From Panorpa germanica (lineage: Eukaryota > Arthropoda > Insecta > Mecoptera > Panorpidae), in contig OY783220.1 of the NCBI GenBank assembly GCA_963678705.1, forward strand, positions 12,049,001 through 12,113,000: DNA of 64,000 nt, written 5' to 3'. The notes below the pieces were generated by a model. It was not told where the DNA came from, ran no database searches, and worked only from the letters and a program-made list of their open reading frames with translations. Each line of letters begins with the position of its first letter. Position 1 is the stretch's first letter. A program made the position numbers and the translations under genes. This document shows, piece after piece, positions 11,492 to 24,128 of the stretch.

Positions 11492-12719
11492 AAATTGGAG
11501 ATATTGTCTTATATACAAATTCAGTTAGAATTGATTGTTAATGAATGTATGTTATATAATTATTATATTTTAATTGAGAGAAACGTTAAACTGAAGCCAG
11601 GTAAATAATGCTAGTAGTGTTTCTGTCACATTCAAAGTCTCCATCAAGTCTCAAAGATTACATCCATATATAGCCCTCTTATAAAAATCGTGTCGTATTT
11701 CTACACTTGAATCGAAAGAAAAAAAATAAAAGAAATATGATATACGAATCGTATTATGTCTATTACTGTAAGAAATATAGAGAACGTTGTAAGAAAACGT
11801 AACGTAACTTAGAAACCAATGAGATGGGGATTAAGTTGGGGAACTAGTGAACTAGCGACCTCTATGGATAGATATTGTTGTGTAATAAAGTTGATAGAGT
11901 TGATGCATCACAAAGAACTACAGACAATGTCCTTTATTATTTATAATATAGGGTGTCTAAAAATGATTTACAACTTGTATTATTATTTATTGTTATTAAT
12001 CTTTATAAGTATTATTTATTTCACTTTATGTGAAGCGTTTTTACTGACCTCTTGTGCGTCTGATATTATTCAGCTTGGAGAACGTTATAGGGCGTTTTTC
12101 AAAGAGTAATTGTTGCTTTTTGATAGATATATATATATTTATATATTTTATAATTTATCAAATTACATATTTCTATTTGTACTAACTAACCAGAACTGGA
12201 TTAACCCTTTTTCAGGGTTCTACTTTGCTGTGAAATGGAATCAATATTCATATAAACAATTGAATTCCGAGAAATTGATAAAAGTAGAGCCTTAAGTCAG
12301 GGCTATAGTTTAATTCTACTCTGTTAATACCAATATTTGTATAAAAAACATGAGATATTTTTGAATACAGATCATTTTTTAATAGAATCGTAAGGTAGTT
12401 TATGTTTATCTTTAAATGTGTAAAAGAAATTGCAATTCTTTCCATAGGAATTGGTAGGAATTCTTTCCTTTGGTAGGAATCAGGTCTGACGTCTACTAAT
12501 TTTTTAAAACCTTTGAATCTCTTTCATGATTAGTGACAAAAATGACTAATTTAAATATTAATATCTTTTATTATATACTGCTACTTAAGGTATGGTTCTA
12601 CCCGGCGTTTTGAAACGATTATCGGGTCCGCATACCGAAGGCTTCGCCGTCGTTATGTTTACATATAGTTTGATATATAGAAATACGTGTAGACACATAT
12701 ACAGAAAACGTGTATGTGA
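11492..12719. other. AT-rich spacer
   Basis: Two adjacent plus-strand frames (11819-12109 and 12110-12295) are low-complexity Ile/Tyr/Leu translations with no motif. I see no gene here. Confidence 0.45.
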
Positions 12720-12890
12720 TATTTCATTTAGTGCACTGCCTTGTACGGTAAATGTATCCTCTCTAATAATAAAATACCTTTATACTTGATCTCGAAATGA
12801 GAGTGAGGAGTAACATAAGTTTGTAAATCAGCGGTGCGCTTTCTTTAGACCTTTATTAAAAAATAATTGAGCATTTGAGGTACCCCAGTA
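12720..12890 (+). repeat. Diverged repeat F, copy 1
   Basis: This weakly but collinearly resembles 60490-60640. Shared words in order are TTGTxCGGTAAAT, TATCCyCTCT, AyCTCGAAA and TTTAGACCTTTATT. A further fragment (ATTAAAAAATAATTG...CATTTGAGGT) recurs at 18060-18095. It looks like an old interspersed element. Confidence 0.35.
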
Positions 12891-13696
12891 AATATTTTGG
12901 AGTCACTTTGCCATCTTATTGAAGATGCGTATAATATTTTTCTCATGAAAGGGTTCATTTACAATTAGTTCAGTTTCTCACAATCGTTAAAAGTGACGGA
13001 ACCACTCCACCTATCGGAATATAAATGAAGATAAAACTAATGCAACTATAATTGAAGTGAGTAGTGACAGAAACGTCACAAAACAGGACACTTCACCAAA
13101 TTGTTTACTTAGTGCATGTCTTAGTTAACTCTATTTCTAGATCGTTCATTGCTTATCAATAGAGATATATTTATAACAAACCAACAAGAAGGAAAAAAAC
13201 AAAAACATGAAATAAATAATTTCTCCATATAATAAATTTAATATGGGTATACGAGTATGCTCTCATAATGATAAAGTTATGAACTATTATAGGATATAAA
13301 TAACTAATTTATTTCATATAAAACATAATAATATATAGTAAATATAAATCTTAAAAGTTTCTAAAGAAATAATTCATTTGGATGATATATTAAAAACCTA
13401 ATAAATCAAATCCACTTAGAAAAGAACCTTTTGAGACACTCTATATGTGTCTAATGTGTAAGTATGTGTTAGTATTAGTGCAATGGTAGGATCGACGTAT
13501 GGACACACGTGTTTTTGTTGGGTGTAACAACGTATTTGATATATCATGCACAGTGTAGTGTATTTACAGTGGTTCTACAACTATGAGAACAGAAAAATCG
13601 TATACAGGAATCACTGACCCTAGTCGCTTCATTGCAGTGTGTATATTCCCATTACCCACCATTTTAGATGCGGAGACTAATGCCTAACTTTTAAAA
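12891..13696. other. AT-rich spacer
   Basis: No supported feature. Confidence 0.5.
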
Positions 13697-14051
13697 ACAT
13701 GTTTTGTTTAATTTTAAAACAGTTCTGATTTTCGAAAACATACTGGTTTTGTTTTTAGTGTTTTTCTGTGTGTCGCATAAAAATTATTAACATGATAAAC
13801 AACAATTGACAAGCGCAAATGTTCACAAAAAACAAAACTGCGTGTTCGAACTAAGCAGACAGAAACAACAACAACAAACGTGTTTTCCTTTGATCTTACC
13901 AACTCCAGATGCGATTGTGTTTTGTTTACCAAATCAACTTTTTAAAGACAAAAATGTTTTAAGAACTGTCTCTTTGGTGTAAACATTGGTGTTTTTGTTC
14001 AGAAAAACTTTGATTCAATGTTTGATTGAACAGTCTCTCTGGTGTGAAACT
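13697..14051 (+). mobile_element. Short inverted-repeat DNA element, family C, 5'-truncated copy
   Basis: This matches the full copy at 36052-36430. The right terminus (CTCTCTGGTGTGAAACT) is intact; the left terminus is missing. Shared internal words include GTTTTTCTGTGTGTC, ACATGATAAACAACAA and ACTCCAGATG. There is no transposase frame; the local frame at 13714-13932 (minus) is incidental. Confidence 0.7.
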
Positions 14052-16633
14052 GGCATAACACTATATCCAACAATCTTCATTCATAATAGATCTATTTAGC
14101 TCAAGAAATGAGAGAGAAACGTGTCCTTACATGTCACAATGTTAAAAAACAGAATTTTACTCACTGCAAATTGCGAAAATTTAGAACTGATATTACCCAA
14201 TCAGTCAAATCAATTTAACTTTAGTTTTAAGAAAGAATTTGCGACGAAAACATTTTAATTCTTGGTTCGGGAGACACAGAAGTAAAAGAGAATGATTTCC
14301 TCGAATCTCAACATCTGTCAGACATCTGTAGCTTTATATAAGGTTTATATTAGACTAGTAGTCGTAGAGAAAAGTGTATCTCGATATTAAATACACGTAA
14401 AACTATGAAGATAATACTGAATCACCAGTAGGTGGATTTAATTTGTTAACTATTATAGAAAATTTGAATTAGAAGCTTCCATACGTGAGACGGGCGCACG
14501 CAATGAAAGAAAAAATGTCACAACACTTATGCAAATACACATATTCGGTGTAGTGTATTTTAACCTTAAACAACACAAATTTTACAGCAAGACAACGCGT
14601 CAGCCTACAACGTTTAGTACGTGCAACAGATTTTAGCTAATAGAAACATAACTGTGCTTGCGCATTCCTCATATCATCTCATATCCATTTTTTAGAAACG
14701 GCGGAGATTTTCGTTAGTTTCGATTCTCGTTTACTTAAAGTAAATCACACCGTTCTCATCACGTTTACGTATTCTTGTTGTGAACGATGAACTCTACTTC
14801 ACTTTGTTTGAACCGTGGAAGAAGAGCTACGTTTCCTTTCGTTTCCTTTTTTTGATTTATAATTTTATGTATATTAGACATTAACTACAGGCGCACCTTA
14901 TATTCAGAATACTACATTAACATTTACTATCTACAATTTACTATTATGTTATTCGTAATTACGAAATGCATTAGTGGATATTATAAAAACTGCATCCAGT
15001 GGAACTACTATGCAGCGCCACCACTATGCACTGCAGACAGGTACGTTCTATAATAAACAGATAATAAGTCTTCGCTTGCAGGGTTTTGTTAGTGCTAAGT
15101 TCATTTTATTTAATGAAATAATAACAAACAGTTGAATCTCGCACATAGCATAGTGTGCAATCACACTTTATCATTAGGATTGTGAAACGATGTTAACTTT
15201 AACACTGCGCTTGATCCTGTAGGCAATTTTAGTCAATAAAACTTAGATTTTCTTTCTCGATTTATGTATTTTATTGGTAGTTTACTAACCCGTTAATGTT
15301 CAAATGATTAACACGTATTAGTATTTATAAAAAACTAAAAATAAAATGTTGATAAATAAAACAACATTAGGAAAATTTTCAGTGTACAGTCCGTTTACTA
15401 CAATAGCTAAAATAACCCAATACTTTATTATTTAGTTTTATAATTAGCTTTAAAACAAATTTCATTTATATGTTACGATATTGTCTTTTACTAATTTGCA
15501 ATTTTAATCGCTTTTATATTTATATAAAATGAATGTACGAACTTTTGAAAAGATTTAAAAGATCAAAACAAACCACATAATCTGTTTGGAAAAAAGTTGT
15601 TGAAATTGTAGCCCTTAATATTTGAGAACCTGTGATATTTTAGGTAGTAAAAGATGGTTCTTCACATAAGTGAACATAAAACATACAAAAAAAGTATTAT
15701 GTATATATAACGTGTTCTGGACTTAAGATTATACATATAGTGAAGTGTGTATACCATGTAGCAGCATATACCGTGGATAGGGGGAAGGGCAAAGGGCGTG
15801 TAGTGTAGTTCAGTACAGTAGCAGATAGGTTTTCAATCTGAGGAAGGTTCTTGATAGCATCAGGTGTTACTTGTTACGAGTTACATAAGTTATTAAAAAC
15901 TTGTTTTAAATCTAGTCAATTGTAACAGAAAATAAAATCAAGTAAAATTAGACACTACTTTGTAAATTAGATGTAACGGCAAGCATAGAGTGTAATTGGA
16001 ACCACTTTTATTTATTTGATTCTGAAGATGGTCACGATTAGTAAAGACAAAAGTAATTAAAGAAATAATTTTGTTTTTTATAAGCTTTCATTAATTTCAA
16101 TGAAGTGTTTTTTTGTTACTAAGGTATCGAGCTACATATAAACTATCGAGCTTAAATTTTGCACACGATCTCTTTGCGGATGACAATGAGAAATGTGGTG
16201 AAATAATATACCGTTATTTTATTTAACCATTTTTAAACTGCGTGTATTTCTTTCCAATTATCTCGTGGTTATTTCTTCATTGTACAAGTTTGTCTTATGT
16301 TTCGTACAACAGATGTAGCTTGTAAACGTTTAGTAACGCATTCATAATAGATCACGTGCTCTCGTTCTAACGCGTTCGGGCTAACGACGCTGCTATTCAC
16401 GGCAATATTGAATTTTTGCATATGTAACTATGCAGATTTATATTTTAATTAAATTAAATGATTTATTATTAATTATCAACGTGAAACAATAACAGTAATT
16501 GGTTGATATACAATATTGAATACACTGTAATGAAATATATATTACACTGTTTTAAAAAATTAATTATTATGTTATAACTGCATATGCAAAGTACGAGAGA
16601 AATTTTAATATCTACTATTATTAACATAATTAA
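14052..16633. other. AT-rich spacer
   Basis: I found no protein-like frame longer than noise and no recurring repeat. The stretch 14690-14860 is slightly GC-richer without a coherent reading frame. Confidence 0.5.
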
Positions 16634-16894
16634 TCAAAATCAAAAGTAATCATTGTAAAACTCACATACAAAATTAATATTAAATCCGACGATAGATGTC
16701 AATGTGGTGAAGAAGGGACTTTGGATCATATTATATTTGAATGCATAAATTATAATTTAGAAAGATCAAAATTCAATAGTAAAATATTAGATGTCATTAA
16801 AACTTTTCCTGTTAATACTAACTTTTTGTTAAGTGATTCAAAATTAATTAGTGAATTATTTAAATATTTAGAAATTTATAAAATAGAATTATAA
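16634..16894 (+). pseudogene. 5'-truncated non-LTR retrotransposon, ORF2 C-terminus
   Basis: An 87-codon frame without a start ends in TAA at 16892-16894. It contains CQCGEEGTLDHIIFEC, the C-x-C-x7-H-x4-C zinc-knuckle tail of LINE (jockey/R1-like) ORF2 proteins, followed by about 50 residues of ordinary C-terminal extension. The upstream reverse transcriptase is missing, as expected from 5' truncation during target-primed insertion. A short AT-rich tail follows. It is a different family from the LINE at 8108 and 48032. Confidence 0.7.
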
Positions 16895-18975
16895 ATTGTT
16901 TAATATGTATAAAAGATGTTTGATGATGCTATAACGAATAAAAATTATAATTACTACATATTAGGAGACAAGATTTAAAGGAGTAAAGTATCATTTTTAT
17001 CCCTTAAAAATTGTAGTCTTTTAGAAAAACTACCTTAAAAAGTAGAATCCTCTTTTAAAATACATTATTTCAATTATATAATATAATATATCAATTAATA
17101 ATACAGTAGAGCTTAATTACACAGAGCTGATATGACAAATTGATTGTAAATTATTGAAATTATATTTTACTCTTTGATCCCATGACCCCTTGATGTATGC
17201 AACTATATTCACAGCTTTAATTAAAATAATTAAATTCAACGAAATTAAATCTGCAGTACTAATAGAACGTTCGAAACGTTGGCTTCCTAGTAATCCCATG
17301 AAATATATACTACACGTAATAAATGTGATATATTAATTATATTTTGATATTGATTGCGAATAGTACGTTATTAATTTCTGTAGCAAACGTAACTAGAGGT
17401 TTAAATTGCCAGTCTTTGATACATACAAAATGCTATAGGCTGTACAAGCTAATAATGCTAAATATGGCTAATATGTTCATTAAGGAGAGGTCACTGCAAC
17501 TAATTCAATTATTATCGACAGCATTTAATTTCAGATTACTACCAATCACAGAATAAATAAATAGGCTTGTGTCCTCATTTTTTAGTAGTTGATTTTTCAA
17601 TTGTTCATTGAAATTGATGTTAATAAATGTGTATTGGCGTGTCTATTTTATTAAATATCTAAATGTTGACGGAGATAGAACAATTAAAAATTTCAATTGT
17701 AGTTTTAGCGCTAGAAGTCGTAATAATTAAGTCAAATCAAAGAATAATAAGTTTTTATTTTATTTAACCCTGTTACGGCAGACATAATATTGAAATTTGA
17801 TTGTTCTTCGAAATAGCTGTAAATAATATTTGATATTTTGATATATAAATACATATAGCAGAGATTTATGAGTTGTAAGATTGGCAACCTGTAAACTTGT
17901 CAGAGTTCTATCAAAAATATAACTGTTGTATAAAAGAGATAGCAACTAGCAGCTGTGATGTCACATGCAGTTAGAATGTTGTCCAACGTTGAATCCTTTT
18001 AATAATTAAAGAGAAAAAATTACTTTTTTAATTGTTAATATCTCCTGAAATATAAGGAATTATTAAAAAATAATTGGACATTTGAGGTTCTAGTAACCAA
18101 CTTTATCAATATATAGTACACTTTTATAGAAATTAAGACATAGGACACAAACCCATTACTAAATACTGAAAGTGATTTAAAGACATCAGAATCTGTATAC
18201 TATAAAAAAAACACTTGTTAGAGATAAAACTGATTCCGCCACTGTTAAAATATAATGATCATTATTTTCTACACACTTATTCATAGAGCTTGCCCATATG
18301 TGTATCGTATTTGAGGTCAAAGGTTGCTATACAAGAAGACGACTTGGAATAAAATACCTCGAAAAGCTTATTTCTATAGACGCAACTCAATTCAGTTTGG
18401 TCGCAGTGTATGGTTGTCTAGCAGCGTGTTGTATTATATTTCATTTGGTCATTTGTTGCTGCTTTGAAATTTATCTTTGTTGGTTCGTAACAACTATATA
18501 TGATATATATCACTTATATAATGTACTACATGTATGTGTGTGTGATATAAATGATATATGGCATTATATAAAGCTTTGTATAATATCTCAATAAAAGATT
18601 GATATTTTATTCATTGCTGTCGAGTATCAAATACTATTCGTCTCTTTCATTAAATTTAACCAAGTATAATAATCAGTTTTAAAATAAATTATAACAATTT
18701 TTGTATTGTACTTTTAAAGTACTTTACTTATTGTTAGTTAAATAGGGATCCAGGTCTTGAGACGGCATCGTTCAGTTAATTGCTTCTAATGTAAGAAAAA
18801 CTTGTGGCTAAGAGAATGAAAGATATAAAGCCGTGTTACATTTGGGACTCCATATAACATGAGATCGTGAAATGCGAATTTATGAACATTTTACAATGAA
18901 TAGTACTACACTAAACTGTTAAAACTACTGACATCATTTTTAAAAGAAGTTTTGTTTTATTCTTCTCATTCTAAT
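16895..18975. other. AT-rich spacer with a 98-codon membrane-like frame
   Basis: The only frame worth noting is 18298-18594 (plus). It starts with a proper ATG, has two hydrophobic Cys/Ile-rich stretches, and its stop lies inside an AATAAAA word. The C-terminal half is low complexity (TATA/GTGT-rich DNA), so I treat it as probable noise. A fragment of repeat F lies at about 18060-18095. Confidence 0.4.
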
Positions 18976-19245
18976 CTATTGACAAATCTTCCATCGTTGC
19001 TTCTCTAATTGCTCTCTTATCCATCTTTTAATATCCTCATTTGTCTCTATTTTAACAATAACTGCATCACGATCTGATACAGAAATCGCTTCCATTACGA
19101 TGTCCCCCATTGCCCCACCTGATTCTTTCTTCTATTAGCAGTTTTTCTGCTGTTGTGTATCATTTTTCCACATGTCTACCAATTGTCTACTGCTAATTAG
19201 GTCTTCCCAGTGCACAACTTCTATTCTTTCAACTATATTAATCTC
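18976..19245 (-). pseudogene. Decayed protein-coding remnant, probably from a retroelement
   Basis: One minus-strand frame runs 90 codons with two adjacent in-frame stops in the middle (TAATAG). Before the stops it reads IVERIEVVHWEDLISSRQLV. After them it reads GDIVMEAISVSDRDAVIVKI and then NEDIKRWIREQLEKQRW, ending in TAG. The charged, helix-like content and consistent frame across the stops suggest a once-coding sequence, perhaps a LINE ORF1 or gag-like piece. The family is not identified. Confidence 0.35.
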
Positions 19246-21165
19246 TTCTTATCGTATCCATCATCCTTTTTTCGTTACTTTTTCTCTTTCTGTTTTCTAT
19301 TTTGTATTTTTCTTTTGTGATCATGTTCTTTTCATATTCATGATTATGGTTGCACATAAGCAATGAAATTAGATTTTAAGCAAACTCAGAAAATATACCT
19401 CTGCTCCGAAGACATAGTAGTCACAGTCAAGCGATAAAAATTGCTATGTGAAATATGAAAATTATACCTAACACGTTGATCGCGTTATAGAGAGATCTAC
19501 TGCCTATATTATAATGAAGTTAGCAGTCTAATTGATCGATTAAGCAGAATGACTTGTTATTAACAAGTTGTTTCGATATATTTTCGACGTACATAGAGAA
19601 GACGATTCTTAATCTTCTTGTAAATAAAATGTATCTTCAATAAATGAAACGTAAACGTCAACGAAAATAGATTTGCACGTGTGGGTTCCTTCTCTTAAAA
19701 GTCCTTTGTTTTAGTTGGTTACTCAATAGTTAAAACCAACTCATAACTCTCTTTCTGTCATACCAAACAGACGTGTAAACAAGCCAACGTTAAAATCATT
19801 TTTAAAAATAAAATGTACAATAGAAAATAAAATCTATTTTAAACAAAAACAAAGATTAGTTTAGTACCTTTGTAGAGAGCGAGAGCGAGAGAGAGAGAGA
19901 GGTTGGTGTCAGTGGTGGCTGACAGTCAGGAGGTGGCTGTCGACACACACACACGACTGACACTTTACTATGCTCTGTTGTTGTCTGAAATAGAACTAAC
20001 TCTCCCGCTGCGATAACTCATTTAATTTCTAAACCAACCAGAGACTGCAAATGTACGTACCAAACAAACCTTTGCTAATGTTTTTGTTTGTGTTTCTATA
20101 ATATTGTATTTAGATATTTAGGTTAAACTTAACGATTTCTTCTTTTTTTAATGTTTATTATTTATTTAGGATATGTTTTATGCACTATGCGAACCCTGCA
20201 GGGATTTGACTAAGGGAGGTCCTTAAATTGCATCGTTTTAACATTGTGTGCAAGAACCTTTTTGTTTTATGTATTGTTCAACGTGACACATAATGACTTT
20301 TGGGTTTGTATAAACTAAGATCTTAGATCATATTACAACATCATGAATGTTTTCTAATTGTTTATCTGATATTTGGCATTATGTTTTCTTTTATAAGTAT
20401 TAAATCTACCCCCAAAAGAGAATAATAAAATCATAAACTTCAATTTAAGTATTGAAACTTTGTAATTCCCTTTAATACAAACTAATGTAACATCCCTATT
20501 AATTCAATACGTGCGGCGATCTTTAACGAGCTGCAATATTTTCATTAAATTCGTTAAACCGCATCAATTCAACTATTTTATAAAGTGGATGTTTTCTAAA
20601 ACCACTTGTAGAGAAACTGCGGGAAACTTTCAACCCCTAAGCCTTACAGAGACCTCTTAAAGCCCTAAAAAGCTTGTAATAAGCCCTTATAAACTGCAGA
20701 AGCAAAAAAAGACAAGAGAAAACGCGTGAAAAACGATTTGCAGTAAATTTTGTTGAGAACGCTGTTTTTGTGTGTTTAATTTTATATATGGATCTTATTG
20801 TACTGGGTACAGTCGACGTTAAGGGTTGATCGTTGTTTAGATATATAAACTGCAATCACTGAAAATATGAATTCATCTTTATTTTATTAGTATCTGTTTT
20901 AGGATGGATGGAGAAAAGAAAATAGAAGACTTGCGGAGAGGAAGTAAGGGAAACAGGAGAAGGAGTAAACGAAACGAAACAATGAGGATTAAAGAGAAAG
21001 AAGATATACCGATAAGAGTATAAAAATTCAAAATTAAACACGGTAAAAAAGTTTTAACCTTAATTTGGTAATGAGATGCAAACACGTGTAGATAGTGGTA
21101 TCAAAAAGTGGAACATCTCCTGGACAGGTCCATTATCATCTAGTAATTTTGACCAAAAAGGAAAC
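19246..21165. other. AT-rich spacer
   Basis: Holds a GA microsatellite (about 19877-19901) and a CA run (19944-19954). Overlapping minus-strand frames at 20637-21085 are low-complexity and not supported as genes. Confidence 0.5.
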
Positions 21166-21237
21166 CTCCCCGACGGGGAATCGAACCCCGGTCTCCCGCG
21201 TGACAGGCGGGGATACTGACCACTATACTATCGAGGA
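21166..21237 (-). tRNA. tRNA-Asp (anticodon GTC), copy 1
   Basis: This 72-nt gene folds as a standard tRNA: acceptor strands TCCTCGA / TCGGGGA with G as discriminator, A-box region TAGTATAGTGG, anticodon loop CTGTCAC with GTC, and B-box GGTTCGATTCC. There is no intron and no encoded CCA. Downstream on the gene strand a T-rich pol III stop follows (TTTCCTTTTTGG). It is identical to the copies at 24146, 24435 and 31732. Confidence 0.97.
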
Positions 21238-21285
21238 CTTATATTAATACCTCAAATTTTTTCTTGCAGAATTTTGAGAGATTGG
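21238..21285 (-). promoter_or_regulatory. Conserved 5' flank of tRNA-Asp copy 1
   Basis: On the gene strand the upstream 45 bases read ...CTCAAAATTCTGCAAG... then a T/A-rich spacer and TTAATATAAG directly before the tRNA. The same two blocks occur upstream of the other copies. This fits an insect-type upstream TATA-like element assisting the internal pol III promoter, although common ancestry of the duplicates alone could explain the similarity. Confidence 0.4.
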
Positions 21286-21430
21286 TCCTTGAAGTACTTC
21301 GATGATACATTTAGATTAGATACATATATGATCCCCCTATCCAACAAAATTTAAATCTTTGGATTATCATTTGTAGTTAAAGAGAAATAAGTGAAATAAA
21401 TCTTTAGCTTTTAATTATTTTTTCTTTCGA

Positions 21431-21616
21431 GTGTATCATCGGAAGGATCAGTTTATTTTCTCGCACGATTGTTTTTGTCAGTGGCTGCATCGTCGTCGAA
21501 GGAGGAGGTGGAGGTGTGGTGGAAGAGAAGGACATCTATTGACCACGTGTCCACCACATGCTCTTGTCTTGACATATTCTATTAACGAAGAGCGGCGAAG
21601 ATATCTCAAGCTATAA
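21431..21616 (+). CDS. Candidate exon in a GC-rich island, unrecognised
   Basis: A strong acceptor-like tract (TTATTTTTTCTTTCGAG) ends at about 21430. After it two plus-strand frames stay open. One (21431-21616) is Arg-rich through a CGTCGTCGAAGG run. The other, ending in TAA near 21584, reads SVYFLARLFLSVAASSSKEE and looks more protein-like. No donor or family could be assigned. Confidence 0.2.
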   Translation: MYHRKDQFIFSHDCFCQWLHRRRRRRWRCGGREGHLLTTCPPHALVLTYSINEERRRYLKL

Positions 21617-22741
21617 TTAGAACCATGATACGGATATTGAAAACCAGAGTTAATTAATTAAAGCAATTTACTAAGTAATTAAGCAGTCTGCATATAGCAT
21701 ATACTTAGATATTTCAAATACTATATTTACATTTTCAAATAGTTCTAATTGGCACCCACATTTTATGTCACATAGTAATTTTTACTTGGTATTGCTCTTA
21801 ATGTACTTCTAATGCACGTATTTGATGTATAACATATACTATTTTTCAATTCACGTGCAATAATTGAACACACGTGCAACAGAGAGCATTCACACGTGTT
21901 TCCGTGATTCATCTCACCTAGGTCCGTCGATTTAAGCCCATTTCCAATACCAATCCTCCGCAGATGAAGCTCGGTGCAACCAAACGTGCTATTTACGTGG
22001 AACACATTGACTAGGCAAAGTAAATAATGTGAGTAAACAGGACATATTATATCCTTCTATCAATTTCCACTAATTTGTTGACAGTGGTCAACCCTATCAG
22101 TAGAATTAGGCAAAGGGTTGGTAAAGCGAGAACGACGGGGTGGTTTAACATGTGACCGCAAATACTGGATTCACAAATAACGGTAAATGGAAAGTGGAGC
22201 AGAGACAAAAGAAATGTACTAATTGCATGTGACTATATTGCAGTGTTGAATGTGGCGGGGGAGAATTTAAAACAAATGTTTTGAATATTGAATATTTTGT
22301 AGTGCGAAATAAATTTTAATTTTTTATAAACTATTATGAATATTTTTCATTTTGTTCGATTATCTTTTACCATCTTTCTGGCTGCTTTAAATATTCTAGG
22401 CTAACAGAAACATTCCTTAAAACTCAAATTAGCTTCTTATCAAGCTTATATTTTTTAAGTTGAAACTTGGCCATTTTTCTGCATTATTGCAAGATTTGAG
22501 ACAAAATGGTTCTTAGCTAAATATTTAGCTACATAAATTCTTCTTCTTCTTTCCACTCCACCAATAACAGCAGACGGTTTCTATAGTCGTTAGTGGTATA
22601 ATAATTCGTGCAAGTATTTTTTTATTCTACTTTTAGGAAAAAGCAATTTTCTTCTGTTTTAGGAACACGTTAAATAAATATAAAACACGACATTAAGTAG
22701 ACGATCAGAGAAAGGTTAGTTAAGCGAAATGACGAGAAGAC
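21617..22741. other. AT-rich spacer
   Basis: The minus-strand frame 21763-22005 has a Cys/His-containing translation but no splice or family support. Nothing else is seen. Confidence 0.45.
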
Positions 22742-22851
22742 TTCATAAGAATCTAATATGATTCTTATACGCTTGTGATACTATTCGTTTCGAAGCGTAC
22801 GAATCTTACACGATTTTTATACGATTCTAATATGATTCTAATACGATTCTT
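22742..22851 (+). repeat. Degenerate short tandem repeat of AATATGATTCT type
   Basis: Roughly 10- to 12-base units (ATTCTAATATG, ATTCTAATACG, ATTCTTATACG and variants) recur through the interval. They include an inverted pair (AAGAATC at the left, GATTCTT at the right). Confidence 0.5.
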
Positions 22852-22911
22852 GTCAAAATTGCGGGATTGGTGACACCAGAAGTTAATTTAGATAATATTT
22901 TTTTTAGGTTA

Positions 22912-23045
22912 TTAAGAATCAATATATACTTGAAGACTATAAGCAAATATTTGAAAGCAGAGAAAGTCTAAAAACCTTATTGACTTTATCAACGAATCTA
23001 ATTTAATCTCTGTATTTAAAATACCCATACTCGTATTTATAGATT
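22912..23045 (+). repeat. Interspersed repeat family E, copy 1
   Basis: This is collinear with the reverse complement of 41436-41549. Shared words are TACTTGAAGACTATAA (one mismatch in the second copy), AATATTTGAAAGCAGAGA, CCTTATTGACTTTATC and CATACTCGTATTTATA. It directly abuts repeat B copy 3. Confidence 0.65.
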
Positions 23046-23047
23046 AA

Positions 23048-23305
23048 ATAGTTAGTAACACTGACCAGAGATATTACAATTGCATTCTGGTCAGGTGAGT
23101 TAATGGTATATATTAGTTATAGCTACTTTCATTGTAGTGCGTGCCGCAGCTGATATTTGGAAACAAGAGAACTCACTGTGCATAATGTTAAGTTATTATT
23201 AAATTAGATAAAAAATAATTGACAATCTAAATAATATACTTTAAATATAGTTTCTTTGTTTGCAGAAGCAACACATAAGTTTGTTTAAAAATTTACAATT
23301 CCTAA
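23048..23305 (+). repeat. Interspersed repeat family B, copy 3
   Basis: The 5' half matches copy 1 (AGTTAGTAACACTGACCAGA, then a TTCTGGTCA arm). The 3' half matches all copies and ends TTTACAATTCCTAA. It lacks the TTTCAGGTAAGA segment present in copies 1 and 2, which amounts to an internal deletion of roughly 80 bases. Confidence 0.65.
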
Positions 23306-24128
23306 AATGTTTTACATGCATTATAATTGTTTTAAGTGCTAATAACTATTAATAAATATTAATAAAAATAAAATCAATATTTTTTCTAATTTGTAATACA
23401 TTGATTTGGGGCCTAAATACTGGCTTGCGCTTGGAGCTCTGCAGATGGATGCTAGATCAAAAACATGTTTAAACTAAGTGGATGTTACTAATAAGGAATA
23501 TTTACTTAGCTTTGCAATACGTACACCTAGTCCACTAGATATTGAATTTCCGTGTGGTCAATAAATTCTGGACACGACGACCTAATTCCAAACTCCCTTA
23601 AGCAACCCCTTAACAACGATATATCTCTAAAACAACCCTCTATCAATATCTTGAACGCATACAAACAAATGATGATAGACCAAAGTAGTCACGTTCCATT
23701 CCGAGTTTCAGTTCCTAGTTCCGATCTGAATTGAAAGGGAACACGGCTGTTTCAACAGAAACAAGGAACAGAAATACCGTGAGAAATCAAACAAAAAGAA
23801 AACGATCAAATTGGAAGAGTGGAAGACAATAAAGGGATAACTGTGTAGGGTGCGAGTGTATAAAATTCACCCCACTTGTATGTTGAGAAGATTACAAGAG
23901 CTCCTTGAGGGCAAAAAGGTGATGTAAGACTCAGGCGGGCACTTCAAAAAATAAAGAGGGTTGCATCTCCAAATGCGGGAGGTTTATGCTCGAGCAGAAC
24001 GAGATGAAGGAGATTATGTTACAGACAAGTTGCTGCAATCCTTTTATGTAGTAATTACGTTTGTTATTTTATGAGGTATAATCTCATATTAAAAGGAAAA
24101 ATTAAATGTACAAAATTTCGTTTTTGGT
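23306..24128. other. Spacer before the tRNA-Asp pair
   Basis: A 60-codon plus-strand frame at 23552-23734 has a plausible composition (for example SINILNAYKQMMIDQ) but begins at GTG and has no family match. I do not count it as a gene. Confidence 0.4.

Noticed and set aside
23552..23734. 60-codon plus-strand frame with plausible composition
   Set aside because: GTG start, a stop just upstream, no acceptor close by and no family match; insufficient support.
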